Assembly: GCA_964531735.1 (NCBI GenBank)
Contig: CAZHGD010000003.1
Coordinates: forward strand, 62,001 to 126,000
Direction: 5' to 3'
Source: CAZHGD01 sp964531735
Lineage (GTDB): Bacteria; Armatimonadota; UBA10988
Length of the DNA stretch: 64,000 nt
Shown: one piece after another, positions 25,121 through 33,432 of the stretch
Layout: each line of letters starts with the position of its first letter
Position numbering within the stretch: the first letter of the stretch is position 1
Translations under genes and position numbers: made by a program
The notes under the pieces: model-generated
Seen by the model: only the letters and a program-made list of their open reading frames with translations
Databases searched by the model: none
Told to the model about the DNA's origin: nothing

Positions 25121-26908
25121 GTGGCCACTACCAAACGCAACCTGGGTCAGATCCTGGTCGACAAAGGCGTGATCTCCGCCAGTGCCCTGCAGACGGCGAT
25201 GGACGCCATGAAGCAGTCGCCGGGCCTGCGTCTGGAGCAGGTGCTGGTCGACATGAACCTGGCCAGCGAAGACGCCGTGCTCGACGCCAAGGCCGAGACC
25301 CTCGGTGTCCAACGGGTCAAGCTGCGCCAAATCGCCATCGACGGCAACGCGATCAAGGCGGTGCCCTTCGACCTCATGCAGCGGCACACCATTCTGCCGT
25401 TTGCGCGCGAGGGCAGCACCATCGTGGTGGCCATGTCGGACCCCACCAACATCATGGCCATCGACGACCTGCGCATGCGCGGCATTCAGGCCCGTGGTGT
25501 GTTGGCTTCGCGTGGCGAGATTGAAGCGGCGCTGACGCAGCTCGGCGCCACGGCGGCCAGCCGGCCGGTGGAGACGGCGGCCCAAGAGCAGGCGGCGGCC
25601 GAGGCGTTCGGCGGCGACGAGATGATGTCGGACGACGACTTCATGCAAGGCGCGCTGCAGGACCTGGACTCGGGCCGCGGCGACGAGGTCGAGCTCGACG
25701 AGAACGAGATCGACAACGTCCAGGCCATGGTCGAGGCCGCACCGATCATCCGCATCGCCAACACGGTCATCAAGAAGTCGATTGAGGATGGTGCCTCGGA
25801 CATCCACATCGAGCCGCAGCGGCGCAACGTGCGCATCCGCTACCGCGTGGACGGCGTGCTCCACGAGATGATGACCATCCCGAAGTACGTCCACCCGCCG
25901 CTCCTCTCGCGCGTGAAGATCATGGCCGAGATGGACATCGGCGAGCGGCGCAAGGCCCAGGACGGCCGCATTCCGCTGCGGCACGGCGGCAAGGACTACG
26001 ACCTGCGCGTCAGCGTCATCCCGACCGTGCACGGCGAAAAGGCGGTCATGCGTATCCTGGACAAGAGCTCGGTGTTGCTCGGTCTGGGCAAGCTTGGCAT
26101 GTTCCCGGACACGCAGGCGCTGCTCGAGGACGTCATCCAGCAGCCGTACGGCATCTTCCTGAGCTGTGGCCCGACCGGGTCGGGCAAGACCACCACGCAG
26201 TACTCCGTGCTGAACAAGCTGAACAGCATGGAGCGGAACATCATCACCATCGAGGACCCGGTCGAGTACCAGTTGCCGGGCATCTCGCAGGTGGCGGTGA
26301 ACCGCAAGGCCGGCGTCGACTTCGGCACGGCGCTGCGCGCCTTCCTGCGCCAGGACCCGGACATCATCATGGTCGGCGAAATCCGCGACCTCGAGACCGC
26401 CGAAATCGCGGTCGAAGCGTCGCTGACCGGCCACTTGGTGCTGAGTACCATCCACACCAACGACGCGCCGTCGTCGGTGACCCGTCTGACCGACATGGGG
26501 GTGGAGCCGTTCCTCATCGCCGCTTCGCTGATCGGCGCCATGGCCCAGCGCCTGGTGCGCAAGATCTGCAGCGAGTGCAAGGTGGCCTACAACCCGCCGA
26601 TGGAGGCCTTGGCGCGCTTCAACTTCCGCGCCGAGCCGGGCAAGCCGGTGACCTTCTTCCGCGGCCAGGGCTGCACCACGTGCCGCGAGACCGGGTACAA
26701 GGGCCGCGTCGGCATCTACGAGCTGCTGACGGTGAACTCGGAGCTGAACGAGCTGATCGTCAAGCACGCTTCGGTGCAGGAGCTGAAGGAAGCGGCCCGC
26801 GCGGCCGACATGCGCACCTTGCAGGAAGACGGCCTGAAGAAGGTGGTCGAGGGCATGACCACCATCGAAGAGGTCATGCGCGTGGTGCAGTCGCTCGGCG
26901 TCGACTAG
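25121..26908 (+). CDS. pilB: type IV pilus / type II secretion assembly ATPase (PilB/GspE)
   Basis: Hexameric ATPase that powers pilus or pseudopilus extension from the cytosolic face. The N-terminal MshEN/GSPII_E_N domain (about 1-150: NLGQILVDKGVISASAL) is followed by the secretion ATPase core with Walker A GPTGSGKTTTQ (about residue 350), the Asp box, Walker B IIMVGEIRDLETAE and the His box HLVLSTIHTNDAPS. The tetra-cysteine zinc site of PilB/GspE is present as CSEC (about 483) and CTTC (about 517). A GTG start at 25121 after GAGGTG is preferred to an upstream TTG because it begins at the conserved domain. First gene of a four-gene pil cluster. Confidence 0.94.
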   Translation: MATTKRNLGQILVDKGVISASALQTAMDAMKQSPGLRLEQVLVDMNLASEDAVLDAKAETLGVQRVKLRQIAIDGNAIKAVPFDLMQRHTILPFAREGSTIVVAMSDPTNIMAIDDLRMRGIQARGVLASRGEIEAALTQLGATAASRPVETAAQEQAAAEAFGGDEMMSDDDFMQGALQDLDSGRGDEVELDENEIDNVQAMVEAAPIIRIANTVIKKSIEDGASDIHIEPQRRNVRIRYRVDGVLHEMMTIPKYVHPPLLSRVKIMAEMDIGERRKAQDGRIPLRHGGKDYDLRVSVIPTVHGEKAVMRILDKSSVLLGLGKLGMFPDTQALLEDVIQQPYGIFLSCGPTGSGKTTTQYSVLNKLNSMERNIITIEDPVEYQLPGISQVAVNRKAGVDFGTALRAFLRQDPDIIMVGEIRDLETAEIAVEASLTGHLVLSTIHTNDAPSSVTRLTDMGVEPFLIAASLIGAMAQRLVRKICSECKVAYNPPMEALARFNFRAEPGKPVTFFRGQGCTTCRETGYKGRVGIYELLTVNSELNELIVKHASVQELKEAARAADMRTLQEDGLKKVVEGMTTIEEVMRVVQSLGVD

Positions 26909-26992
26909 TCGGCGAGCGTTTGAGTCCGGGCCGCGCCGGGAAACACCCCAGCGAGCGGCCTGCTGGCAGCGGCCAGACAGGTAGGGAGAGCG

Positions 26993-28144
26993 ATGTCGAA
27001 CGAAGCTGCAGGCAAGAAGCAGGCCATGCCCATCGAGGACGTCCATATCGACGACCTCTGTCGGCAAGTGGTGGATCGGGGCGCTTCCGACCTGCACATT
27101 GCCGTCGGCCTGCCGCCGATCCTGCGCATCGACGGCGAGTTGGTGCCGCTGCCCTACACCAAGTTCTCGCCACCGGTCAGCCAGCGGATGATGTACGACA
27201 TCCTGAGCGATGAGCAGGTGCAGAAGTTCGAGAACGACTGGGAGCTGGACTTCTCGTACTCGATGCAGCGGCTGGCCCGCTTCCGCGTCAACGTGTACCG
27301 CGACCGCGGCAACGTGGCCGGTGCCTTCCGGCAGATCCCGACGCGCATCCCGACGCTCGAGGAGCTGAACCAGCCGCCGATCCTGCGCGACCTGACCGAG
27401 AAGCCGCGCGGGCTGGTACTGGTGACCGGGCCGACCGGTTCGGGCAAGTCGACCACGCTGGCGGCCATGGTCAACCACATCAACCGCAACCGTGGCGTAC
27501 ACATCCTGACCATCGAGGACCCGATCGAGTTCATGCACAGCCACCACAAGTCGGTGGTCAACCAGCGCGAGGTGGGCGCGGACACGCGCAGTTTTGCGCG
27601 CGCGCTGAAGTCGGCTCTGCGCGAAGATCCGGACGTGATTCTGGTGGGTGAGATGCGCGACCTGGAGACCACCTCCATCGCCATCACCACGGCCGAGACG
27701 GGCCACTTGGTGTTCGCCACGTTGCACACGAACACCGCGGCGGAGACCATCGACCGCATGATCGACCAGTTCCCCGCCGACCAGCAGGAGCAGATCCGCG
27801 TGCAGTTGGCCAACAACCTGGTGGCGGTAGTGTCGCAGCAACTGCTGCCACGCGCCGGGCAACCGGGTCGCGTCTGCGCGCAGGAGATCATGCTGGCCAA
27901 CGCCGCCATCCGGAACCTGATCCGCGAGGCCAAGGCGCACCAGATGACCACGGTCATGCAGACCAACGTCAGCAGCGGCATGCAGACGATGGACCAGGCG
28001 CTGCGCGACCTGTACCACCGCGGCCTGGTGACCCTTGAGGAAGCGATGAAGAAGGCCGTCAGCCCGGACGAGCTGAAGAAGATGATCTTCGGCTCCGAGG
28101 GCGAAGAAGGCGCCGCCCAGGGCGGCGCGCGTCAACGACGGTAG
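26993..28144 (+). CDS. pilT: twitching motility / pilus retraction ATPase PilT
   Basis: A 383-residue secretion ATPase lacking the long N-terminal domain of PilB, which marks it as PilT, the motor for pilus retraction. DLHIAVGLPPILRIDGEL near residue 34 is the PilT PAS-like start, Walker A is VTGPTGSGKST (about 144-154), the Walker B region reads VILVGEMRDLETT and the His box HLVFATLHTNTAAET. The retraction-specific C-terminal AIRNLIRE motif is present. GGGAGAG precedes the ATG. The presence of PilT argues that this cluster makes a true type IV pilus rather than only a type II secretion system. Confidence 0.94.
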   Translation: MSNEAAGKKQAMPIEDVHIDDLCRQVVDRGASDLHIAVGLPPILRIDGELVPLPYTKFSPPVSQRMMYDILSDEQVQKFENDWELDFSYSMQRLARFRVNVYRDRGNVAGAFRQIPTRIPTLEELNQPPILRDLTEKPRGLVLVTGPTGSGKSTTLAAMVNHINRNRGVHILTIEDPIEFMHSHHKSVVNQREVGADTRSFARALKSALREDPDVILVGEMRDLETTSIAITTAETGHLVFATLHTNTAAETIDRMIDQFPADQQEQIRVQLANNLVAVVSQQLLPRAGQPGRVCAQEIMLANAAIRNLIREAKAHQMTTVMQTNVSSGMQTMDQALRDLYHRGLVTLEEAMKKAVSPDELKKMIFGSEGEEGAAQGGARQRR

Positions 28145-28158
28145 CGGCGCAAAGAGCC

Positions 28159-28219
28159 ATCGCCGCCGCGGCGCGGTGATGGCCAGACGGGTCACGCCCG
28201 CTGCGGCGGGCGTCACCCG
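28159..28219 (+). promoter_or_regulatory. hairpin-rich spacer between pilT and pilC
   Basis: An imperfect hairpin (ACGCCCGC paired with GCGGGCGT, extended past one mismatch by GGGT/ACCC, about 28188-28217) ends just before the pilC ribosome binding site GGGGAGCAG. To its left lies the 17-base sequence ATCGCCGCCGCGGCGCG shared with the inverted repeat near 2700. The element may lower or stabilise expression of the downstream genes. Confidence 0.4.
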
Positions 28220-28230
28220 GGGAGCAGACG

Positions 28231-29487
28231 ATGCCGACCTTCAGCTATGTGGCTCGGACGCAGACCGGCGAGATCAAGCGCGGCCAGACCGAGGCCGAGG
28301 ACGAGGGCGTGCTGCGCCAACGCCTGCAGGCTCAAGGCTATGCGCCGACGGAGGTGAAGCGCGTCGGCAAGGCGACCAAGGCGGCCGCGGGTGGCCAGAC
28401 CCAAGAGAAGAAGAAGTTCAAGATCAGCTTCGGCCGGGTCAAGGCCAAAGACCTGTCCATCTTCTGCCGCCAGTTCTCGACCATGATGAACGCCGGCGTG
28501 TCGTTGATCCGGTGTCTGACGGTGCTGGAGCAGCAGACCAACAGCTACAAGCTGAAGGAGATCATCCGCGACCTGCAGGGCCAGGTGGAAGCCGGCGAAA
28601 GCCTGTCCAAGTCGCTCCGCCGCCACCCGAAGGCGTTCAACAACCTGTTCGTCGGTCTGGTGCAGGCCGGTGAGGTCGGCGGTGTGCTCGACGAGACCCT
28701 CGACCGCCTGGCCGGCTTCCTGGAGCGCGACCAGGAGCTGCGCCGCAAGATCAAGTCGGCCATGAGCTACCCGACCATGGTCATGATCGCCGCCGTCGGC
28801 ATCGTGCTCTTCCTGGTGACGTTCATCCTGCCGAAGTTCATCCAGTTGTTCCATGACCTCGGCGTGAAGGACTTCCCGGCGCCGACCGCGTTCCTGATCG
28901 CGGTGTCCGACTTCTGCGTCAACTGGATCCTCAAGAAGTTCTACATCACCTGGCCGGTGATCTTCGGGTTCATCACGCTGTTCAAGAAGTGGAAGACGAC
29001 TCGGTCGGGCAAACGCATCTGGGACTGGATCCGGCTCAAGGTGCCGGTCTTCGGCTCGTTGAGCCACAAGGTCTCGGTCGGCCGGTTCTCGCGCACGCTG
29101 GCCACGCTGCTCGGCTCGGGCGTGCCGGTGCTGAGCGCGCTGGAGACCACCGCCGGCACCGTCGACAACGAGATCATTTCCAGCGCCATCCTGGATGCCC
29201 GCACGGCCATCCGTGAAGGTGAAGAGATCGCCAAGCCGTTGCAGGCTTCGGGCCAGTTCCCGCCGATGGTGGTGCAGATGGTCAGCATCGGCGAGGAGAC
29301 CGGCGCTCTCGACCAGATGCTGGGCAAGGTGGCCGACTTCTACGAAGGCGAAGTCGAGGCCATGCTGGAGACCCTGACCTCGGCGCTCGAGCCGCTGCTG
29401 ATCGTGTTCCTGGGCTTCGTGGTCGGGTTCATCGTCATCGCGATGTTCCTGCCGCTGGTGGCCATCATCGACTCGCTGTCGCAGTAG
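28231..29487 (+). CDS. pilC: type IV pilus inner-membrane platform protein (PilC/GspF)
   Basis: Platform protein of 418 residues that couples the PilB/PilT motors to pilin assembly. The N-terminus (FSYVARTQTGEIKRGQ) is the usual PilC/GspF start. Two T2SF domains follow: the first around FCRQFSTMMNAGVSLIRCL and the second around FSRTLATLLGSGVPVLSALE, each ending in membrane helices (VMIAAVGIVLFLVTFILP; LIVFLGFVVGFIVIAMFLP). The conserved GEETGALDQML is present. Length and spacing are normal. It is followed 6 bases later by pilD. Confidence 0.94.
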   Translation: MPTFSYVARTQTGEIKRGQTEAEDEGVLRQRLQAQGYAPTEVKRVGKATKAAAGGQTQEKKKFKISFGRVKAKDLSIFCRQFSTMMNAGVSLIRCLTVLEQQTNSYKLKEIIRDLQGQVEAGESLSKSLRRHPKAFNNLFVGLVQAGEVGGVLDETLDRLAGFLERDQELRRKIKSAMSYPTMVMIAAVGIVLFLVTFILPKFIQLFHDLGVKDFPAPTAFLIAVSDFCVNWILKKFYITWPVIFGFITLFKKWKTTRSGKRIWDWIRLKVPVFGSLSHKVSVGRFSRTLATLLGSGVPVLSALETTAGTVDNEIISSAILDARTAIREGEEIAKPLQASGQFPPMVVQMVSIGEETGALDQMLGKVADFYEGEVEAMLETLTSALEPLLIVFLGFVVGFIVIAMFLPLVAIIDSLSQ

Positions 29488-29493
29488 CACCGT

Positions 29494-30336
29494 ATGGACG
29501 ATCCGGTGCGGCTGGTGTGGATCGTCAGCGCGGTGCTGATGGGTCTGTGCGTGGGCAGCTTCGTCAACGTGCTCATCTTCCGGCTGCCCCGCGGCCGGTC
29601 GGTGATCCGGCCGCGTAGCCACTGCTTCTGCTGCGGCACCGAACTGGGTCTGTGGGACTTGGTGCCGGTGTTCAGCTACCTGTTTGCCCGCCGCTGCTGC
29701 CGCTACTGCGGCGCGGCGCTGTCCAGCCAGTACACCTGGGTCGAGTCGCTCTGCGGCCTCCTGTTCGGCGTCATGGCCGCCCTTTGGTCGCCCGGGCTGA
29801 CCACCGTGCTCTACCTGGCGGCCGGCGCGATGCTGCTGGCGGCGTTCGTGACCGACCTGAAGCACAAGATCATCCCGACCGAGCTGAACACGATCGTGTT
29901 CGTGTTGGGCCTGCTGGGCAGTTGCGCGGCCTGGGGCCTGCAGCGCGCGGGCGGGCCACCGGCGGCCGACTGGCTCGGTTCGGCCTGGCTGCCGACGCCG
30001 GCGCAGTCGCTGGCCGGGGCCGTGCTGGGCTATGCGGTGTTCGAGAGCATCGTCCGCAGCGGCCGGCGCCTCTTCGGGCAGGAGGCCATGGGTGGCGGCG
30101 ACGTGCTGCTGGCCGCGGCAGTGGGCACGTTCCTCGGGCCCTGGCGGCGGTTCGGGGCGTTCTTCATCATCGGGATCATGTCCGGGGCCATTGTTGGCGT
30201 GGCGCTCATGGCCACGGGGCGGCTGTCGCGGCGCGAGCCGATTCCGTTCGGCCCGTTCCTCATCGCCGGCGCCCTGACCGTGTGGCTCTGTCCGCAGGTG
30301 GCCGACTGGATCGCGCGGATGTACGGCTTCGAGTGA
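29494..30336 (+). CDS. pilD: prepilin peptidase / N-methyltransferase
   Basis: Bifunctional membrane aspartyl protease that trims and methylates prepilins. The N-terminal methylase region contains GSFVNVLIFRLPRG and the paired cysteine zinc site (CFCCG and CCRYCGAA). The catalytic Asp residues are in FVTDLKHKIIP and MGGGDVLL (GxGD type). About eight hydrophobic segments, 280 residues, normal for the family. Likely substrates include the DUF1559 prepilin-like protein at 37234-38016. Last of the four pil genes; no pilM-Q genes lie in the window. Confidence 0.95.
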   Translation: MDDPVRLVWIVSAVLMGLCVGSFVNVLIFRLPRGRSVIRPRSHCFCCGTELGLWDLVPVFSYLFARRCCRYCGAALSSQYTWVESLCGLLFGVMAALWSPGLTTVLYLAAGAMLLAAFVTDLKHKIIPTELNTIVFVLGLLGSCAAWGLQRAGGPPAADWLGSAWLPTPAQSLAGAVLGYAVFESIVRSGRRLFGQEAMGGGDVLLAAAVGTFLGPWRRFGAFFIIGIMSGAIVGVALMATGRLSRREPIPFGPFLIAGALTVWLCPQVADWIARMYGFE

Positions 30337-30394
30337 GCGGGCCGCGGAAGGACTTGCCACCGGTGGCCCGAACTCCAGGCGCGGGAGAGCTGGC

Positions 30395-31399
30395 ATGGGT
30401 TGCAGCCGGGTCGCCGAGGCGGTTGACCGCTATCTCGTGGCCGCCCAGCGCGGCAGTCGCTGGCTGGTGACGCAACAGCAGGCGGACGGCTCCATGGGGC
30501 CACCCGACCTGCGCGCGGACGTCTTCCACAAGGCTGGTTATGCACTGGCCGCCGCCGGCCGCATCGACGCGGCGCACCGTCTGCTCGACTGGGTCAAGGC
30601 CCACGCCACCACCGCGGGCGGTGGCTTGCTGCTCAACGATCCGGGGCTGGCGCTCTACAAGGTGAGCTGGACCTGCCAGAGCGCGCACCGCCTGGCGCGC
30701 TTCGACCTGTCCTGGCCCATCATGAGCTACCTCACCACGCTCCAGGCGCCGTGTGGCGGGTTCTTCCAGAACGCCGACGAGAACCGCTACGTCGAGCCAG
30801 TGTGTACCGCCTGGTGCGGCGTCACCGCGCTCTACCACGGCCGGCTGTCGGTGGCCGAACGCGCCGCGATGTGCCTGGCCTCCATGCTGGCCCAACAGCG
30901 CGAGCCGCGCCGCTTCTACTACCGCCTGACGCCCGACGGCAAACTGCTGACCCGCGGCGAGTTGGCGGCCTGCTGCGACGGCGCCCAGTTGCGCCAAGCC
31001 TACTACTGCCCCGGCATTGCCATGCTGTTCATGGCGCGGCTCTACCTGGCCACCGGGCAGTCGGCCTATCTCGACACGGCCCTCGGCCTGTTCGAGGCGA
31101 CGCTGCGGCTGGCCGGCGACGCCTACGAGTACGTCACCGCGGCCAAGGGCGGTGTCGCCACGGCCATCCTGTACCGGCTCACCGGCGACGAGCGCCTGCT
31201 CAAGGCGGCGCTGTCGTTGGGTGACTACCTGGTGCGCGAACAGACCGCCGAGGGCTGGTGGGCCAACCCGTATGATGACGGCCTGGTGGTCCGGCTGGAC
31301 CACACGGCCGAGTTCATCGTCTTCCTGTCGGAGATCGCCGGCAATCTCGCCGGCGCCGCCAACGGAGCCGCCGATGAAGGGCGTGGTCTTCCTGGGTGA
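30395..31399 (+). CDS. alpha/alpha-toroid protein (terpene-cyclase / six-hairpin-like fold), function unknown
   Basis: A 334-residue cytosolic protein with repeated helix pairs and Gln/Asp-Gly-Trp-like turns (LVTQQQADGSMG, LTTLQAPCGGFFQNADEN, VREQTAEGWWANP) that resemble squalene-cyclase or six-hairpin glycosidase folds. Several Cys residues (PVCTAWCGV, AACCDGAQLRQAYYC) are conserved-looking but form no motif I can name. No DxDD cyclase motif is seen, so a true terpene cyclase is unlikely. It overlaps the following dehydrogenase gene by 26 bases, which suggests translational coupling and a shared pathway. The reaction is not known. Confidence 0.6.
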   Translation: MGCSRVAEAVDRYLVAAQRGSRWLVTQQQADGSMGPPDLRADVFHKAGYALAAAGRIDAAHRLLDWVKAHATTAGGGLLLNDPGLALYKVSWTCQSAHRLARFDLSWPIMSYLTTLQAPCGGFFQNADENRYVEPVCTAWCGVTALYHGRLSVAERAAMCLASMLAQQREPRRFYYRLTPDGKLLTRGELAACCDGAQLRQAYYCPGIAMLFMARLYLATGQSAYLDTALGLFEATLRLAGDAYEYVTAAKGGVATAILYRLTGDERLLKAALSLGDYLVREQTAEGWWANPYDDGLVVRLDHTAEFIVFLSEIAGNLAGAANGAADEGRGLPG

Positions 31400-32402
31400 T
31401 CGCCGCTTGACGGTGGCCGAACGACCGGTCGCCGAGCCGGGTGCCGGCGAAGTGCGGGTCAAGCTGCTGGCCTCCGGCATCTGCGGGTCCGACCTGGCGG
31501 TCTACCGCGCCGCCCAGGTGCCGGGCCAGGTGGCCGGCCACGAGCCGAGTGGCGTGGTCGAGGCGCTGGGTCCGGGCGTGCAGCGGTTGGCCGTGGGCAC
31601 CCGTGTGACCGTGCACCACCACCTCGGCTGCGGCGTCTGCCCGTTGTGCGCGCGCGGTGAGACCGTGGCCTGCGCGCAGGACCGCGTCGTCGGTTGCGCC
31701 GTGCCCGGCTCGTTCGCCGAGAGCCTGGTGGTGCCCGAGCGGAACTGCGTGCCGCTGCCCGACGGCGTCAGCGCTGTCGACGGCGCGTTCATGGCCTGTG
31801 TCGGCGGCACGGCCTTCGCCGCGCTGCGGCGGCTGCAGGTGGCGCCGCACGACACGTTGGCCGTGTTCGGCCTTGGCCCCGTCGGCCTGAGTTGCGTCAT
31901 TCTCGGCGCGGCCATGGGCTTGCGCGTCATCGGCCTGGATGTGCAGCCGCACCGCCTGGAGCTGGCCCGGGCCTGCGGCGCCGAGGCGGTGGTCCACGGG
32001 GCCGACGAGGACGTGCCGGCGGCGATGCGGGCGTTCGGCCGGATCCTCGGCGCCGAGCACCTCAGCGGCGTCGACTACCTCATCGAGACCTCGGGTAGCG
32101 CGCCGGCGCGGCGCGCGATCCTGCCGAGCCTGCGCCGCGAGGGCCGCGCCGCCATCGTCGGCGTCGGCAGCAACGAAGAGGTGATCTGCCCCAGCGCCAT
32201 CCACGCCAAGGCGGCCACGCTGATCGGGTCGGTCGTCTTTCCGCTGGGCTGGCTGTGGGACCTGGCCGCCTTCCTGGCCGCCAGCCGGACCAGCTTCGAG
32301 CCGGCGGTGACCCACCGCTATGGCCTCGACGACGCCGAGCAAGCGCTCCGCACAGCCGACGAGGCCACCGGCGGCAAGGTCATCTTCCAGCCCCACGGGT
32401 AG
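31374..32402 (+). CDS. zinc-dependent alcohol dehydrogenase (MDR family, sorbitol/threonine-dehydrogenase-like)
   Basis: NAD(P)-dependent medium-chain dehydrogenase of 342 residues. The catalytic zinc site has Cys in GICGSDL and His in GHEPSG; the structural zinc site is the full four-cysteine set in CGVCPLCARGETVAC. The cofactor-binding Rossmann motif is FGLGPVGLS (about residue 165), followed by an acidic residue in GLDVQPHR that favours NAD. The ATG at 31374 lies inside the end of the preceding gene; the frame continues far upstream but the family N-terminus begins here. The substrate is probably a sugar alcohol or polyol, by family only. Confidence 0.87.
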   Translation: MKGVVFLGDRRLTVAERPVAEPGAGEVRVKLLASGICGSDLAVYRAAQVPGQVAGHEPSGVVEALGPGVQRLAVGTRVTVHHHLGCGVCPLCARGETVACAQDRVVGCAVPGSFAESLVVPERNCVPLPDGVSAVDGAFMACVGGTAFAALRRLQVAPHDTLAVFGLGPVGLSCVILGAAMGLRVIGLDVQPHRLELARACGAEAVVHGADEDVPAAMRAFGRILGAEHLSGVDYLIETSGSAPARRAILPSLRREGRAAIVGVGSNEEVICPSAIHAKAATLIGSVVFPLGWLWDLAAFLAASRTSFEPAVTHRYGLDDAEQALRTADEATGGKVIFQPHG

Positions 32403-32408
32403 CCGAGG

Positions 32409-33428
32409 CTACAGCTCGACCACCGCGCCGTCGTTGCGGCACGACTCCACCATGGCGCAGCACGCCCGCGCCAGCGCCAGACCATCCGCGGCCGTGACCA
32501 GCGGCGGGCGGTCCTCCAAGCAGCAGTCGACGAAGTGCCGTGTCGCCTCGGCGGTGAAGCCACAGGCCCGCCCGTGAACCGCGCCGGCAATCGGCGTGCT
32601 CATCTCGAACTGCTCGGCCCCGGCCATGGCCAGCTCGCTGCGGAAGCGGTCGATGTCGATGACGCCGTTCTCGCACAGGCAGTAGAAACGGCTGTCCACC
32701 AGGCTGGGATAGCCCGCCGGCAAGATCCAGTTGGCCTCCAGCGACATCACCGCGCCGCCGTCGAACTCGACGGTGGCACAGAAGAAGTCGGGCGCCTCGT
32801 AGCCTTGCGCGGCCAGCACGCCGCGGCCCTCCACCGCGCGTACTCGCACGATCTCGCGGCCGACATACCAGCGGGCGATGTCGAGTCGATGGACGCCGAT
32901 CCAGTGCGCCAGGTGGCTCTGCTGCAGCCAGCGCAGCCGCTCCATCGGCACCTCGCGGCGATTGGCCAGGCGGCCCCACAGGTAGCGCGGCGCACCGTAC
33001 CGGCCGCTGTCGATCATCGCCTTGCCGGCGGCGAAGGTGGCCATCCAGCGGTTCGACAGGTTCAGCATGAACTGCCCGCTGGCTGCCTGCGCCGCGGCCG
33101 CGATGGCCTCGGCATCGGCCACGGTGGTGGCCATCGGCTTCTCCAGCAGCAGGTGCTTGCCCGCGGCCAGCGCCGCGGTGGCGGGCGCGACGTGCAGGTG
33201 GTCGGGCACCACGATGACGACCGCGTCGACGTCGTCGCAGCCGACCAGCTCCTGGTAGTCGGTGAAGCAGTGCCGCACGCCGTACTGCTCCGCCCGCTGC
33301 CGCAGCAGGTCTTCGTTCAGGTCGCAGATGGCGGTCAACTCGGCGCGCGGGTCGGCGGCCAGCAGGTCGAGATGACTGCCGCCCTGCCAGCCGACGCCAA
33401 TGACGCCAAACCGCAGCTTGTTGCTCAT
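32409..33428 (-). CDS. Gfo/Idh/MocA family oxidoreductase
   Basis: A 339-residue member of the sugar dehydrogenase family, the third in this window. Rossmann motif FGVIGVGWQGGSHLDLL at the start, AICDLNEDLL for the cofactor ribose, and LEKPMATT with the catalytic Lys. The C-terminal part has RLDIARWYVG and LEANWILP typical of the family. ATG at 33428 with GGTGAG upstream. It starts 4 bases after the stop of the aldo-keto reductase gene and ends 6 bases from the stop of the convergent alcohol dehydrogenase gene, so it forms a two-gene unit with the reductase. Confidence 0.87.
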   Translation of the reverse strand: MSNKLRFGVIGVGWQGGSHLDLLAADPRAELTAICDLNEDLLRQRAEQYGVRHCFTDYQELVGCDDVDAVVIVVPDHLHVAPATAALAAGKHLLLEKPMATTVADAEAIAAAAQAASGQFMLNLSNRWMATFAAGKAMIDSGRYGAPRYLWGRLANRREVPMERLRWLQQSHLAHWIGVHRLDIARWYVGREIVRVRAVEGRGVLAAQGYEAPDFFCATVEFDGGAVMSLEANWILPAGYPSLVDSRFYCLCENGVIDIDRFRSELAMAGAEQFEMSTPIAGAVHGRACGFTAEATRHFVDCCLEDRPPLVTAADGLALARACCAMVESCRNDGAVVEL

Positions 33429-33432
33429 GGTC

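Noticed and set aside
24839..28216. Long antisense open frame opposite pilB and pilT
   Set aside because: The plus-strand genes have full ATPase motifs; the minus-strand frame reads as low-complexity His/Arg/Val text without a family pattern.
30395..31399. Squalene/hopene cyclase
   Set aside because: The toroid-like repeats are there, but the catalytic DxDD motif and membrane-insertion segment are not.
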